Below are positions 50,447-57,463 of a stretch of 64,000 nt of DNA, piece after piece. Every line of letters begins with the position of its first letter. Within the stretch, counting starts at the first letter, position 1. Origin of the DNA: Mycolicibacterium mageritense (GTDB taxonomy: Bacteria > Actinomycetota > Actinomycetes > Mycobacteriales > Mycobacteriaceae). The stretch covers positions 930,001-994,000 of the forward strand of contig NZ_AP022567.1 in NCBI RefSeq assembly GCF_010727475.1. Direction: 5' to 3'. The position numbers and the translations under genes are program-made. Under the pieces are notes generated by a model, which was not told where the DNA came from, did not search any database, and saw only the letters and a program-made list of their open reading frames with translations.

Positions 50447-51375
50447 GCCGCGCCCTGGTTATCGGTGAAGCACTGATCGACATTGTCGAGCGCAACGGGC
50501 GCATCACGGGCGAACACGTCGGCGGCAGTCCACTCAACGTGGCGGTGGGCCTGGCCCGGCTGGAGCGCGACGTGGACTTCCTCACCCACATCGCCTCCGA
50601 CGACCGCGGCAATCGCATCGTGGAGTACCTGAAAAGCTCTGGTGTCCAACTTGTTTCGGGTAGCAGGACGGCCGCGCGGACTCCCACCGCGGTGGCCACG
50701 CTCGACGACACCGGGTCGGCGCGGTACACGTTCGACATCGACTGGCAACTCGCAGGTACACCCGAGGTGGCACCGCCGCTCGTGGCGCATACGGGTTCGA
50801 TCGCCACGGTGCTCGAACCGGGATGCCGGGCCGTCGCGGCCCTGCTCGACGCCTACCACCTCTCGGCCACGCTGACGTTCGACCCCAACGTGCGGACCGC
50901 GCTGATCAGCGACGACGAGGCCGCGCGCAACCGCATCGAACGCCTCGTCGAACGCTGCGACGTGGTCAAGGCCAGCGACGAGGACATGCGGTGGATCGAC
51001 CCGCGACGCTCCCCCGAGCAGATCGCGCAGACCTGGCTCAACATGGGGCCGTCGATCGTGGCGGTGACCATGGGCGAGCAGGGCGGGTTCGCGGTGTGCC
51101 GCGCCGGTGTGGTCCGGGTGCCGTCGCGACCGGTGCAGGTGGTCGACACGGTCGGCGCGGGCGACGCGTTCATGACGGGGCTGATCGACGGGCTGTGGTC
51201 GCTCGACCTGCTCGGTGCGCAGCGCCGCCGTGACCTGGCAGCCATCAGCACCGACGCGTTGACCGAGGTGCTGTCGACGGCTGTGCTGACATCGGCGCTG
51301 ACCGTCGCCAAGGCCGGGGCCGACCTCCCCGACCGCGCCGCGCGGGACGCCGCGGCGCAGGGCGCTCAGGGTTGA
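50443..51375 (+). CDS. PfkB-family carbohydrate kinase (fructokinase-like)
   Basis: A 310-residue PfkB sugar kinase. N-terminal MSRALVIGEALIDIVER and GGSPLNVAVGLARLE are the ribokinase-family substrate signature. The C-terminal signature VDTVGAGDAFMTGLIDG carries the catalytic Asp and anion-hole glycines. It probably phosphorylates the ketose (fructose or similar) formed by the coupled dehydrogenase, delivering it to glycolysis where pgi acts. ATG overlaps the upstream stop by four bases. The 3' end overlaps the convergent MocR gene by 10 bases. Confidence 0.9.
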   Translation: MSRALVIGEALIDIVERNGRITGEHVGGSPLNVAVGLARLERDVDFLTHIASDDRGNRIVEYLKSSGVQLVSGSRTAARTPTAVATLDDTGSARYTFDIDWQLAGTPEVAPPLVAHTGSIATVLEPGCRAVAALLDAYHLSATLTFDPNVRTALISDDEAARNRIERLVERCDVVKASDEDMRWIDPRRSPEQIAQTWLNMGPSIVAVTMGEQGGFAVCRAGVVRVPSRPVQVVDTVGAGDAFMTGLIDGLWSLDLLGAQRRRDLAAISTDALTEVLSTAVLTSALTVAKAGADLPDRAARDAAAQGAQG

Positions 51376-52793
51376 CCGACTGCACTCGCGATCAGCTCGG
51401 CCACCGCACCCGCCTGTGTCTCGGGCAGGCGCGAATAGCCGCACACCAGACCGCGGGCACCGGGCCGACCGGCGAAGAACTTCGACAACGGCGACAGCGC
51501 CACTCCCCGGTCCCGTAGCGTCGCGGCAATCGCAACGTCGTCGGCAGCGTCCGGAAGCCGCAACACCACGTGCAGCCCCGCCTCGACACCCATCAACCCG
51601 ACGCCCGTGCACGCTCGGCCGAGCGCACTCACCAGCGCTGCGCGTCGCGCCGCATACGTGCGTGCCGCCCGGGCGAGGTGCCGCGTCAGCGCACCCGAAT
51701 CGATGAACCGCGCCAACGCGAAAGTGGTTATTCCACAGACTGATTCACCGGTGCGCTCGAGGGCTTCGACGACCGCGGCGCGCAGCCGGGGCGGGGGCAG
51801 CAGCCAGGCCACCCGCAACGCGGGCGTGAGGATCTTCGATGCCGTCCCGACATAGGCCACGCAGTCGCGCCCGCCGTCGATGCTGCGCAACGCGGGCAGT
51901 GCCGATACGTCGTACCGGAATTCACCGTCGTAGTCGTCTTCGATGAGCAGGCTGCCGGCCCGCGTGGCCCACCGCACCAGACCCGCACGACGCGGGGCGG
52001 GTAAGCGCGCTCCCAGCGGATACTGGTGTGCCGGAGTGCAATACACCGCCGTGTCGGATTCGCGTAGCGCTGCGGGGTCGAGGCCGTCATCGTCGACTGC
52101 CACGGCGCGCGTTCGGGCGCCGGACATCTCGAATGTGCGACGCGCTTCGGCGTAACCCGGTTCCTCGAACGCGATGTCGCGCCCGGCGAGCTCGGCCGCC
52201 GCCGCGATGACGCGCAGTGCCGACGCGACCCCGGGGACGACGACCAGTTCGTCCGGTTCGGCGACGATCCCGCGCGTGCGGCGCAGGTGCCCGGCCAGCG
52301 CGACGCGGAGCTCGGGGTGGCCCCGCGGGCCCGGCGCGGCGGCAGGCACTGGAGCAGCGGCCGCGGCTCGCCAGGCCCGGCGCCAGTCGGTGGTCGAGAT
52401 GAGGTCCGGGTCCGGGTGTCCCGGCAGGAGATCCCACATGGGCGCCCGCGGTATCGGGGCGGCGGCCGCCGCAGCCGCGGCAGCGCTCGACGCGACATGG
52501 GAGGCCGCGCCGGCGCTGGCCGCGGCGTCGGCGCCCGCGGCGATCCGGGTGCCCGACCCGGGCCGCGCGGTGGTGTAGCCGGCCGCGGCGAGCTCGTCGT
52601 ACGCGTCGACCACCGACGACCGTGCCACGGCGAGTTCGGCGGCCAAGCTGCGCGTCGAGGGCAGCGCGTCGCCGGGCCCGAGCCGGCCCACTCGGATCTG
52701 CTCGATGACAGCTTCGGCGATGCGCTGCCGCAGCGGCGCCCCGTTCGGTGAGAGTCGCAGGCCCAGGTTGACCTCGGGGGCGTGACGCGCCAT
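51366..52793 (-). CDS. MocR/PdxR-type regulator (GntR HTH plus aminotransferase domain)
   Basis: A 475-residue fusion. Residues about 10-75 are a GntR winged helix (LRQRIAEAVIEQIRVGRLGPGDALPSTRSLAAEL, SSVVDAYDELAAAGY). An Ala-rich linker (about 80-120) leads to a fold-type-I aminotransferase domain with the PLP-Lys region VGTASKILTPALRVAWL and EDDYDGEFRYD. MocR regulators often control vitamin B6 genes, sensing PLP. It is divergent from a PNPOx-like gene across 80 bases containing an 8-bp inverted repeat, supporting a B6-linked role. ATG at 52793 begins MARHAPEVNLGL. Confidence 0.9.
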   Translation of the reverse strand: MARHAPEVNLGLRLSPNGAPLRQRIAEAVIEQIRVGRLGPGDALPSTRSLAAELAVARSSVVDAYDELAAAGYTTARPGSGTRIAAGADAAASAGAASHVASSAAAAAAAAAPIPRAPMWDLLPGHPDPDLISTTDWRRAWRAAAAAPVPAAAPGPRGHPELRVALAGHLRRTRGIVAEPDELVVVPGVASALRVIAAAAELAGRDIAFEEPGYAEARRTFEMSGARTRAVAVDDDGLDPAALRESDTAVYCTPAHQYPLGARLPAPRRAGLVRWATRAGSLLIEDDYDGEFRYDVSALPALRSIDGGRDCVAYVGTASKILTPALRVAWLLPPPRLRAAVVEALERTGESVCGITTFALARFIDSGALTRHLARAARTYAARRAALVSALGRACTGVGLMGVEAGLHVVLRLPDAADDVAIAATLRDRGVALSPLSKFFAGRPGARGLVCGYSRLPETQAGAVAELIASAVGQP

Positions 52794-52828
52794 ACCGCCC
52801 ACAATAGTGGTCTGGTTGTTTTCCGCAG

Positions 52829-52854
52829 TTCTGGATCTTCTACCCAATCCAGAA
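52829..52854. promoter_or_regulatory. Inverted repeat between MocR and PNPOx-like genes
   Basis: TTCTGGAT (52829-52836) and ATCCAGAA (52847-52854) are perfect inverted repeats with a 10-base spacer, so the centres are 18 bp apart. A related TCTGG lies further left at 52811-52815. The repeat is the likely MocR binding site for both divergent genes. Confidence 0.6.
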
Positions 52855-52873
52855 AGCATCGAGAATTTGGCGC

Positions 52874-53509
52874 GTGAATCAGATCAGACGACAACCGGAC
52901 CGCGCCCGCAGTGACCGGGCCGACCTCGACGCGGTCCTCGACGCCGCAGCCGTGGGCACCCTCGCCACCGTGGTCGACGGGCAACCGTGGGTCGTGCCCA
53001 TGCTCTACGCGCGCGACGGTGACCGCGTCCTGCTGCACGGCTCGACAGGCGCGGGCGCGCTGCGCCATGTCGCGGCCGGGGCGCCGGCCGCCTTCTGCGT
53101 GACGCTGCTCGACGGCATCGTGGTGGCGGATACGCTCTTCGATTCCTCGGCCAACTACCGATCGGCCGTCGTCCGCGGGAACCTCACGGTGATCGACCCC
53201 GCCGACGCCACGCATGCGCTGAACCTGATGAGTGATTCGCTGATCCCGGGCCGCAGCGCGGAGGTCCGCGCCAGCACCAAGAAGGAGCTCGCCGCGACCC
53301 TGGCGATGGCCCTGCCGATCACTCCCGACGGCTGGACCGTCAAGGTGCGCGATGCCCCGCCTGCGCAGCCCGAACAGATCGCCGACTCCAGCGGCTGGGC
53401 CGGTGTGGTTCCGCTCCGCACGGTGGCAGGCGAGCCGATCCCGGCGCCGTGGATAGATGCCGACGCCATCGTTCCCGAATCCGTGCACCGCCTGGTCAAA
53501 GGCACCTGA
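52874..53509 (+). CDS. Pyridoxamine 5'-phosphate oxidase-related (split-barrel flavin-binding) protein
   Basis: A 211-residue split beta-barrel protein of the PNPOx/Nim-like class: VLDAAAVGTLATVVDGQPWVVPMLYARD, VLLHGSTGAGALRHVAAGAPAAFCVT and the block FDSSANYRSAVVRGNLTVI. Such proteins bind FMN or F420 and act as oxidases, nitroreductase-like or detoxifying enzymes. The B6 link comes only from the divergent MocR regulator. GTG at 52874 has no strong Shine-Dalgarno and may be close to the transcription start. ku follows 60 bases downstream. Confidence 0.82.
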   Translation: MNQIRRQPDRARSDRADLDAVLDAAAVGTLATVVDGQPWVVPMLYARDGDRVLLHGSTGAGALRHVAAGAPAAFCVTLLDGIVVADTLFDSSANYRSAVVRGNLTVIDPADATHALNLMSDSLIPGRSAEVRASTKKELAATLAMALPITPDGWTVKVRDAPPAQPEQIADSSGWAGVVPLRTVAGEPIPAPWIDADAIVPESVHRLVKGT

Positions 53510-53569
53510 CGCGGCACACCGACCGGTCAAGTCTTCGCGCCGGCGCCCATCCCAGGCCATACTGGGCAA

Positions 53570-54484
53570 ATGCGATCCATCTGGAAAGGTTCGATCGCCT
53601 TCGGCCTGGTGAACGTGCCGGTCAAGGTCTACAGCGCCACCGAGGACCACGACATCAAGTTCCACCAGGTCCATGCCAAGGACAACGGGCGCATCCGGTA
53701 CAAGCGCGTGTGCGAGGTCTGCGGCGAGGTGGTGGAGTACCGCGACATCAACAAGGCCTACGAATCCGACGACGGGCAGATGGTGGTGATCACCGACGAG
53801 GACATCGCCAGCCTGCCCGAGGAACGCAGCCGCGAGATCGAGGTGGTCGAGTTCATCCCGGCCGAGCAGCTCGACCCGCTGATGTACGACAAGAGCTACT
53901 TCCTGGAGCCCGACTCGAAATCCTCCAAGTCGTACGTGCTGCTGGCCAAGACGCTCGCCGAGACCGAGCGCATCGCCATCGTGCACTTCTCGTTGCGCAA
54001 CAAGACCCGGCTCGCAGCGTTGCGGGTCAAGGACTTCAGCAAGCGCAATGTGATGATGATCCACACCCTGCTGTGGCCTGACGAGATCCGCGATCCCGAT
54101 TTCCCGGTGCTGGACAAGGAAGTCGAGATCAAACCGGCCGAGCTGAAGATGGCCGGCCAGGTGGTCGAGTCGATGACCGACGACTTCAAGCCCGATCAGT
54201 TCCGCGACGACTACCAGGAACAGCTGCACGAGCTGGTGCAGGCCAAACTCGAAGGCGGAGAGGCGTTCGCGGTCGAGGAGCAACCCACCGAACTCGACGA
54301 GACCGAGGACGTCTCAGACCTCTTGGCCAAACTCGAGGCGAGCGTCAAAGCCCGTCGGGGTGGATCCGGCAAGGACTCAGGCAAGGACTCGGACAAGGAC
54401 GAGTCCAAGCCCGCCAAGAAGGCTCCGGCGAAGAAGGCCGCGGCCAAGAAGGCTCCCGCGAAAAAAGCCGCCGCCAAGAAGTAG
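53570..54484 (+). CDS. ku: NHEJ DNA end-binding protein Ku
   Basis: A 304-residue bacterial Ku homodimer subunit. It begins MRSIWKGSIAFGLVNVPVK, the invariant Ku opening, with KRVCEVCGEVVEYRDINKAYE and RIAIVHFSLRNKTRLAALR in the barrel and arm. Residues about 270-304 form a Lys/Ala/Pro-rich low-complexity tail with repeated PAKKA units, known in M. smegmatis-type Ku to affect DNA binding. It threads onto DNA ends and recruits LigD (gene 41441-43702). The two NHEJ genes are 10 kb apart here, separated by the polyol locus, whereas in M. tuberculosis they are adjacent. Confidence 0.97.
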   Translation: MRSIWKGSIAFGLVNVPVKVYSATEDHDIKFHQVHAKDNGRIRYKRVCEVCGEVVEYRDINKAYESDDGQMVVITDEDIASLPEERSREIEVVEFIPAEQLDPLMYDKSYFLEPDSKSSKSYVLLAKTLAETERIAIVHFSLRNKTRLAALRVKDFSKRNVMMIHTLLWPDEIRDPDFPVLDKEVEIKPAELKMAGQVVESMTDDFKPDQFRDDYQEQLHELVQAKLEGGEAFAVEEQPTELDETEDVSDLLAKLEASVKARRGGSGKDSGKDSDKDESKPAKKAPAKKAAAKKAPAKKAAAKK

Positions 54485-54520
54485 TGGAGTGCCGATCGCG
54501 GCGCGAGGCGGCCGGCCGCT

Positions 54521-54844
54521 TCAGCGCTTGCAGTCCAGGTCGACGTAAACCGTCGTGTACTGCAGCACCTGCCCTGGCCCCATGAGCGTGAAGTTGCCGT
54601 TGACCGGTGGCTGCGGACCGGTCACGGAGCGCCCCTGCCGGATGGCGCTGACGGTGCAGTCATCGATCGACCCGTTGCCGACCTTGCTCAAGATGACCCG
54701 ATAACCCTCGCTCTGCAGCTGGTTGATGGTCTCGGTGGCCGACAACTCCGGTGACGGCGCGGCGGCCGCCGGTGCCGCGACACCCAGCCCGCCACTCATC
54801 AGCCCGAAACACATTGCAGCCAGGCGCTTCTCAGTCGGTTTCAC
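54521..54844 (-). CDS. Small secreted Cys-pair protein (paralogue of 32603-32899)
   Basis: A 107-residue exported protein with signal peptide (KRLAAMCFGLMSGGLGVAA, cleavage near PAAAAP). The mature part has TETINQLQSEGYRVILSKVG, SIDDCTVSAIRQGR and TTVYVDLDC: the same block order and two-cysteine spacing pattern as the protein at 32603-32899. This defines a mycobacterial secreted family of unknown function. It is convergent with ku. No neighbouring gene suggests a role. Confidence 0.78.
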   Translation of the reverse strand: MKPTEKRLAAMCFGLMSGGLGVAAPAAAAPSPELSATETINQLQSEGYRVILSKVGNGSIDDCTVSAIRQGRSVTGPQPPVNGNFTLMGPGQVLQYTTVYVDLDCKR

Positions 54845-55001
54845 GGGGCTTTACCGCTCCTTTCTGGTTCGGTCAATGTCCGTTAACCCTAGGCAGCGGA
54901 TCTTCGGCGGCGCTCAGTGAGACCGCCAATTCATATGGAACGCATACGATTACCGCTCACACCCAATTCAGGTTGAGCTCATAGGATGTGCCCGAATCGC
55001 G

Positions 55002-55469
55002 TCAGGCGGGCAGGTCGACCCGCAGGGTCTCGTACTCGTCGAGGATGCGACGCAGCGCCGCGTCCATCGGATGGGCCGACTCCAGGTCATGGCAGCAGCG
55101 CCGGTCCACCGCGACGACTTCGCCCGGATGCAGGGCGACACCTTCCACCTGGTCCACGAACGCGTCGAACAAGCCGGCCGGTGTGGCGAGGTAGTGCATG
55201 TGGTGTGCGCGGTCGTCGAAGTTGGCGGCATACATCAGCCCGCACTGGGTGATCACGAAGCACTCCGAGGTCATGCCCGACCCGCCCGCCTCGGACCTGC
55301 TCCAGACCAACGCGGCGTGCCGGGCCTCGGCCACCCGGTCCTGGACGTCGTCGGTCGAGGTGAGCAACCGGTGCACCAGCGCCCTGCCCACCCGCGGATA
55401 GACGTCGACCTCGGGTCTGAAGTACCGCTGGAAGACGTCACCGAAGAAGTCGTAGGCCTGATCGTTCAT
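55002..55469 (-). CDS. Conserved-looking protein of unknown function
   Basis: A 155-residue cytosolic protein without signal or membrane segment. It begins MNDQAYDFFGDVFQRYFRPE and has a central SECFVITQCGLMYAANFDDR and a later GEVVAVDRRCCHDLESAHPM. Several His/Cys/Asp are present, but no recognised metal or catalytic motif. Codon use looks coding, and the frame has no competing gene on the other strand. I do not recognise the family. The upstream 69 bases separate it from the small secreted protein gene on the same strand. Confidence 0.65.
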   Translation of the reverse strand: MNDQAYDFFGDVFQRYFRPEVDVYPRVGRALVHRLLTSTDDVQDRVAEARHAALVWSRSEAGGSGMTSECFVITQCGLMYAANFDDRAHHMHYLATPAGLFDAFVDQVEGVALHPGEVVAVDRRCCHDLESAHPMDAALRRILDEYETLRVDLPA

Positions 55470-55538
55470 CGCGGCTCCCCACGTCGTGCGGACACCTCAA
55501 TTGTGCGCCCGCCGGCCGCCGCTCTGGGCCGGTTTGAT

Positions 55539-55856
55539 CTAGTTGCAACCGCTCGCGTTGACCCATCGACCGTTGTAGCCGATGCAACCGGTCACGTTGG
55601 ATCCCGGCGGCGGTGGTGGCGGCGGATCCTCGGGCAGCGGGGCGTAGTACGCCGGCGGCGGGACATAAGGAGCGACGGCGTCGGCGATGTTGATGCAGCC
55701 GCCGACGGAGATCCGGCGCCCGGCGCTCGCACACACGTCGGCGTTGGCGGTCCCTGCCGGAGCCACCAGCACGATGACACCCGGCAATGCCGTGAACGCG
55801 AGCGCGGCCGTCGCCGCGCGGAGCAAGGACGAGCGATTCGATGGCCTGAACATCAT
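55539..55856 (-). CDS. Small secreted Pro-rich protein with GGCxNIA motif
   Basis: A 105-residue exported protein with signal peptide (LLRAATAALAFTALPGVIVL, cleavage after NA or ANA). The mature chain begins DVCASAGRRISVGGCINIADAVAPY, continues with a Pro-rich stretch, and ends with two more cysteines. The DVCAxAGxR...GGCxNIA segment is shared with the protein at 61347-61622. Function unknown. Its ATG-ATG start overlaps the stop of the hemophore-like gene, so the two are coupled. Confidence 0.72.
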   Translation of the reverse strand: MMFRPSNRSSLLRAATAALAFTALPGVIVLVAPAGTANADVCASAGRRISVGGCINIADAVAPYVPPPAYYAPLPEDPPPPPPPGSNVTGCIGYNGRWVNASGCN

Positions 55857-56224
55857 TGTCCTAGAGGCTGATCGGGCGGGGCGATCCCGCAGCGGTTGCG
55901 GAAGTCGACGAGGGGTTGACGGATGCCGACGAGATCGGCGTGCGCCTGCGGGTTGGCATCGAAGTAGACGCGGGTGGCTTCCGGCACCTCGTCCTGAGGA
56001 CGGCCGCGCAGGCTGCTGTAGAAGTCGTTGACGTCGGGATGCGTGAACAGGTACGCCGACGTGGCAGCCGCGACACCGGACGCGATGCCTGCGAGGTCGG
56101 CGGCCGTGCAATTGGGTGGGCGCGGTGGCGGCTCGGCCGCGGCGGTCGCCGAGGTGAGTAGAGCGGTGATCGCGGCCCCACCGACGAGTGCCGGGCGTAC
56201 CACGCGCGCCACAGACCGTGCCAC
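55853..56224 (-). CDS. Hemophore-related secreted protein
   Basis: A 123-residue exported protein. The signal peptide (RPALVGGAAITALLTSATAAA) is followed by a PPPRPPN stretch and a helical domain: TAADLAGIASGVAAATSAYL, HPDVNDFYSSLRGRP, VRVYFDANPQAHADL-like helix, QPLVDFRNRCG. This pattern, with Cys near both ends, matches the mycobacterial hemophore/haem-binding family related to Rv0203. It probably binds haem in the cell wall; binding residues are not identifiable with certainty. The GTG at 56224 has GGGAGG seven bases upstream, which decides the start over an ATG at 56260. Confidence 0.75.
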   Translation of the reverse strand: MARSVARVVRPALVGGAAITALLTSATAAAEPPPRPPNCTAADLAGIASGVAAATSAYLFTHPDVNDFYSSLRGRPQDEVPEATRVYFDANPQAHADLVGIRQPLVDFRNRCGIAPPDQPLGQ

Positions 56225-56333
56225 GGCGGACCTCCCTTCCAGAGGTGGCCAGGCGACCATGACGTTGCCTGTGCGCTGAAACTCTAGCAGCCGTGACCGG
56301 AGCCGCAGTCCGGAATTGACGTCACCGTCGGGG

Positions 56334-57389
56334 TCATGGGTTGGGTTGGCGGCCTGGCGATTTAGCATCCCGGTAGGCGGTCGGCGGCAGGCCGAACCAC
56401 CGCTTGCACGATCGGGTCAGCACGCTCTGCTCGGCGTAGCCGAGCTGCCGGCACAGTTGATCGAGCGTGAGATCGGTGTCCAGCAGCAGGCGCTGGGCAG
56501 CCTCGCGCCGGGTCTGGTCGACCAGGTCGGCGAACGTGGCCCGCTCTACGGCCAGCCGGCGCTGCAGAGCTTTGGGGTGCAGGCCGATGTGACGCGCGAT
56601 GTCCGTCAGACCGACGGCTCCGGTGGGCAACAGCTGGCGCACCAGAGTGCGTACCAGCTGGCTGGTCTGCGGACTGAACTCGCCGATGACCTGCGCCAGA
56701 TAATCCACCGCGGTCTGGTGGGCGAGCCGATCGGTCGGCAGTGGCCGCAGCAGATCGGTGGTGCGCAGCGTGAAGCCCCCGACCGGTTCGGAAAAACTGG
56801 GTGGGCAGCCGAAGTAGCTCTGGTAGTCGTCGGCAGGGGTCAGCGCGGGATGCGGCAGGTGCACCGCGACAGGCCGGTAGGAGGCACCCAGGAACAGCCG
56901 CAGCACCTGCAGCGTGACACCCAGCGACAACTCGATGGCCTGGGCCTGGGGCGGGGGCGGGTCCAGCACGTACTCGAATTCGAAGCGTCTCAGATCGGGG
57001 TCGAGGTGGGTGGTCACACGTGCGGTGATCGACGGGCTGTAGGCGGCCATGAACCGGTCGAAGATCAGGAAGGCCTCAGCGACCGTCGCGGCGTTGCGGC
57101 CAGCCAATCCGACCGGGCCGAGGATGTCGATCCCTTGGCGCAGCGCCAATCGTCGTCCGAAATCCGGGGTTTCCAGGGTCTCGGCGGCGTCTTCGAGCAT
57201 TCGCGCGCCGTTGGGCAGCGAGATGAACCGGTCATGACGCCCCACGTCGTCGTAGGGAATGTGGGCGTCGGCCACCAGCGAACGACTGTCTCCGCCGAGT
57301 TCGGTAACGAGCTGATGAAAATTCGTGAGCGCCGTCCCGCGAATCACGGCCATGTCCCAGACTGTCAAAGATTTGTCCTGGAATGTCAA
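56334..57389 (-). CDS. AraC family transcriptional regulator (OruR/VirS-like)
   Basis: A 351-residue regulator. The N-terminal ~210 residues form the arabinose-binding-like sensor domain typical of OruR/VirS proteins (FGRRLALRQGIDILGPVGLA, AATVAEAFLIFDRFMAAYSP). The C-terminal ~100 residues hold two HTHs (VGLTDIARHIGLHPKALQRRL, LTLDQLCRQLGYAEQSVLTRSCKRWFGLPP). It is divergent from the sulfatase operon, 74 bases from its start, and probably activates it. A second in-frame ATG at 57353 is an alternative start. Confidence 0.88.
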   Translation of the reverse strand: MTFQDKSLTVWDMAVIRGTALTNFHQLVTELGGDSRSLVADAHIPYDDVGRHDRFISLPNGARMLEDAAETLETPDFGRRLALRQGIDILGPVGLAGRNAATVAEAFLIFDRFMAAYSPSITARVTTHLDPDLRRFEFEYVLDPPPPQAQAIELSLGVTLQVLRLFLGASYRPVAVHLPHPALTPADDYQSYFGCPPSFSEPVGGFTLRTTDLLRPLPTDRLAHQTAVDYLAQVIGEFSPQTSQLVRTLVRQLLPTGAVGLTDIARHIGLHPKALQRRLAVERATFADLVDQTRREAAQRLLLDTDLTLDQLCRQLGYAEQSVLTRSCKRWFGLPPTAYRDAKSPGRQPNP

Positions 57390-57463
57390 GACGGCGGGCG
57401 TGGGTTTGCTGCACAGTAGATGCCCGGGTCGGGGCCATGTTCCAAACCGAGGAAAGGAGCACG

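Noticed and set aside
51728..54283. Open frame of about 850 codons on the minus strand
   Set aside because: It runs antisense through ku and the PNPOx-like gene and through the MocR gene in another frame. No family motif is visible and composition is that of a high-G+C shadow frame.
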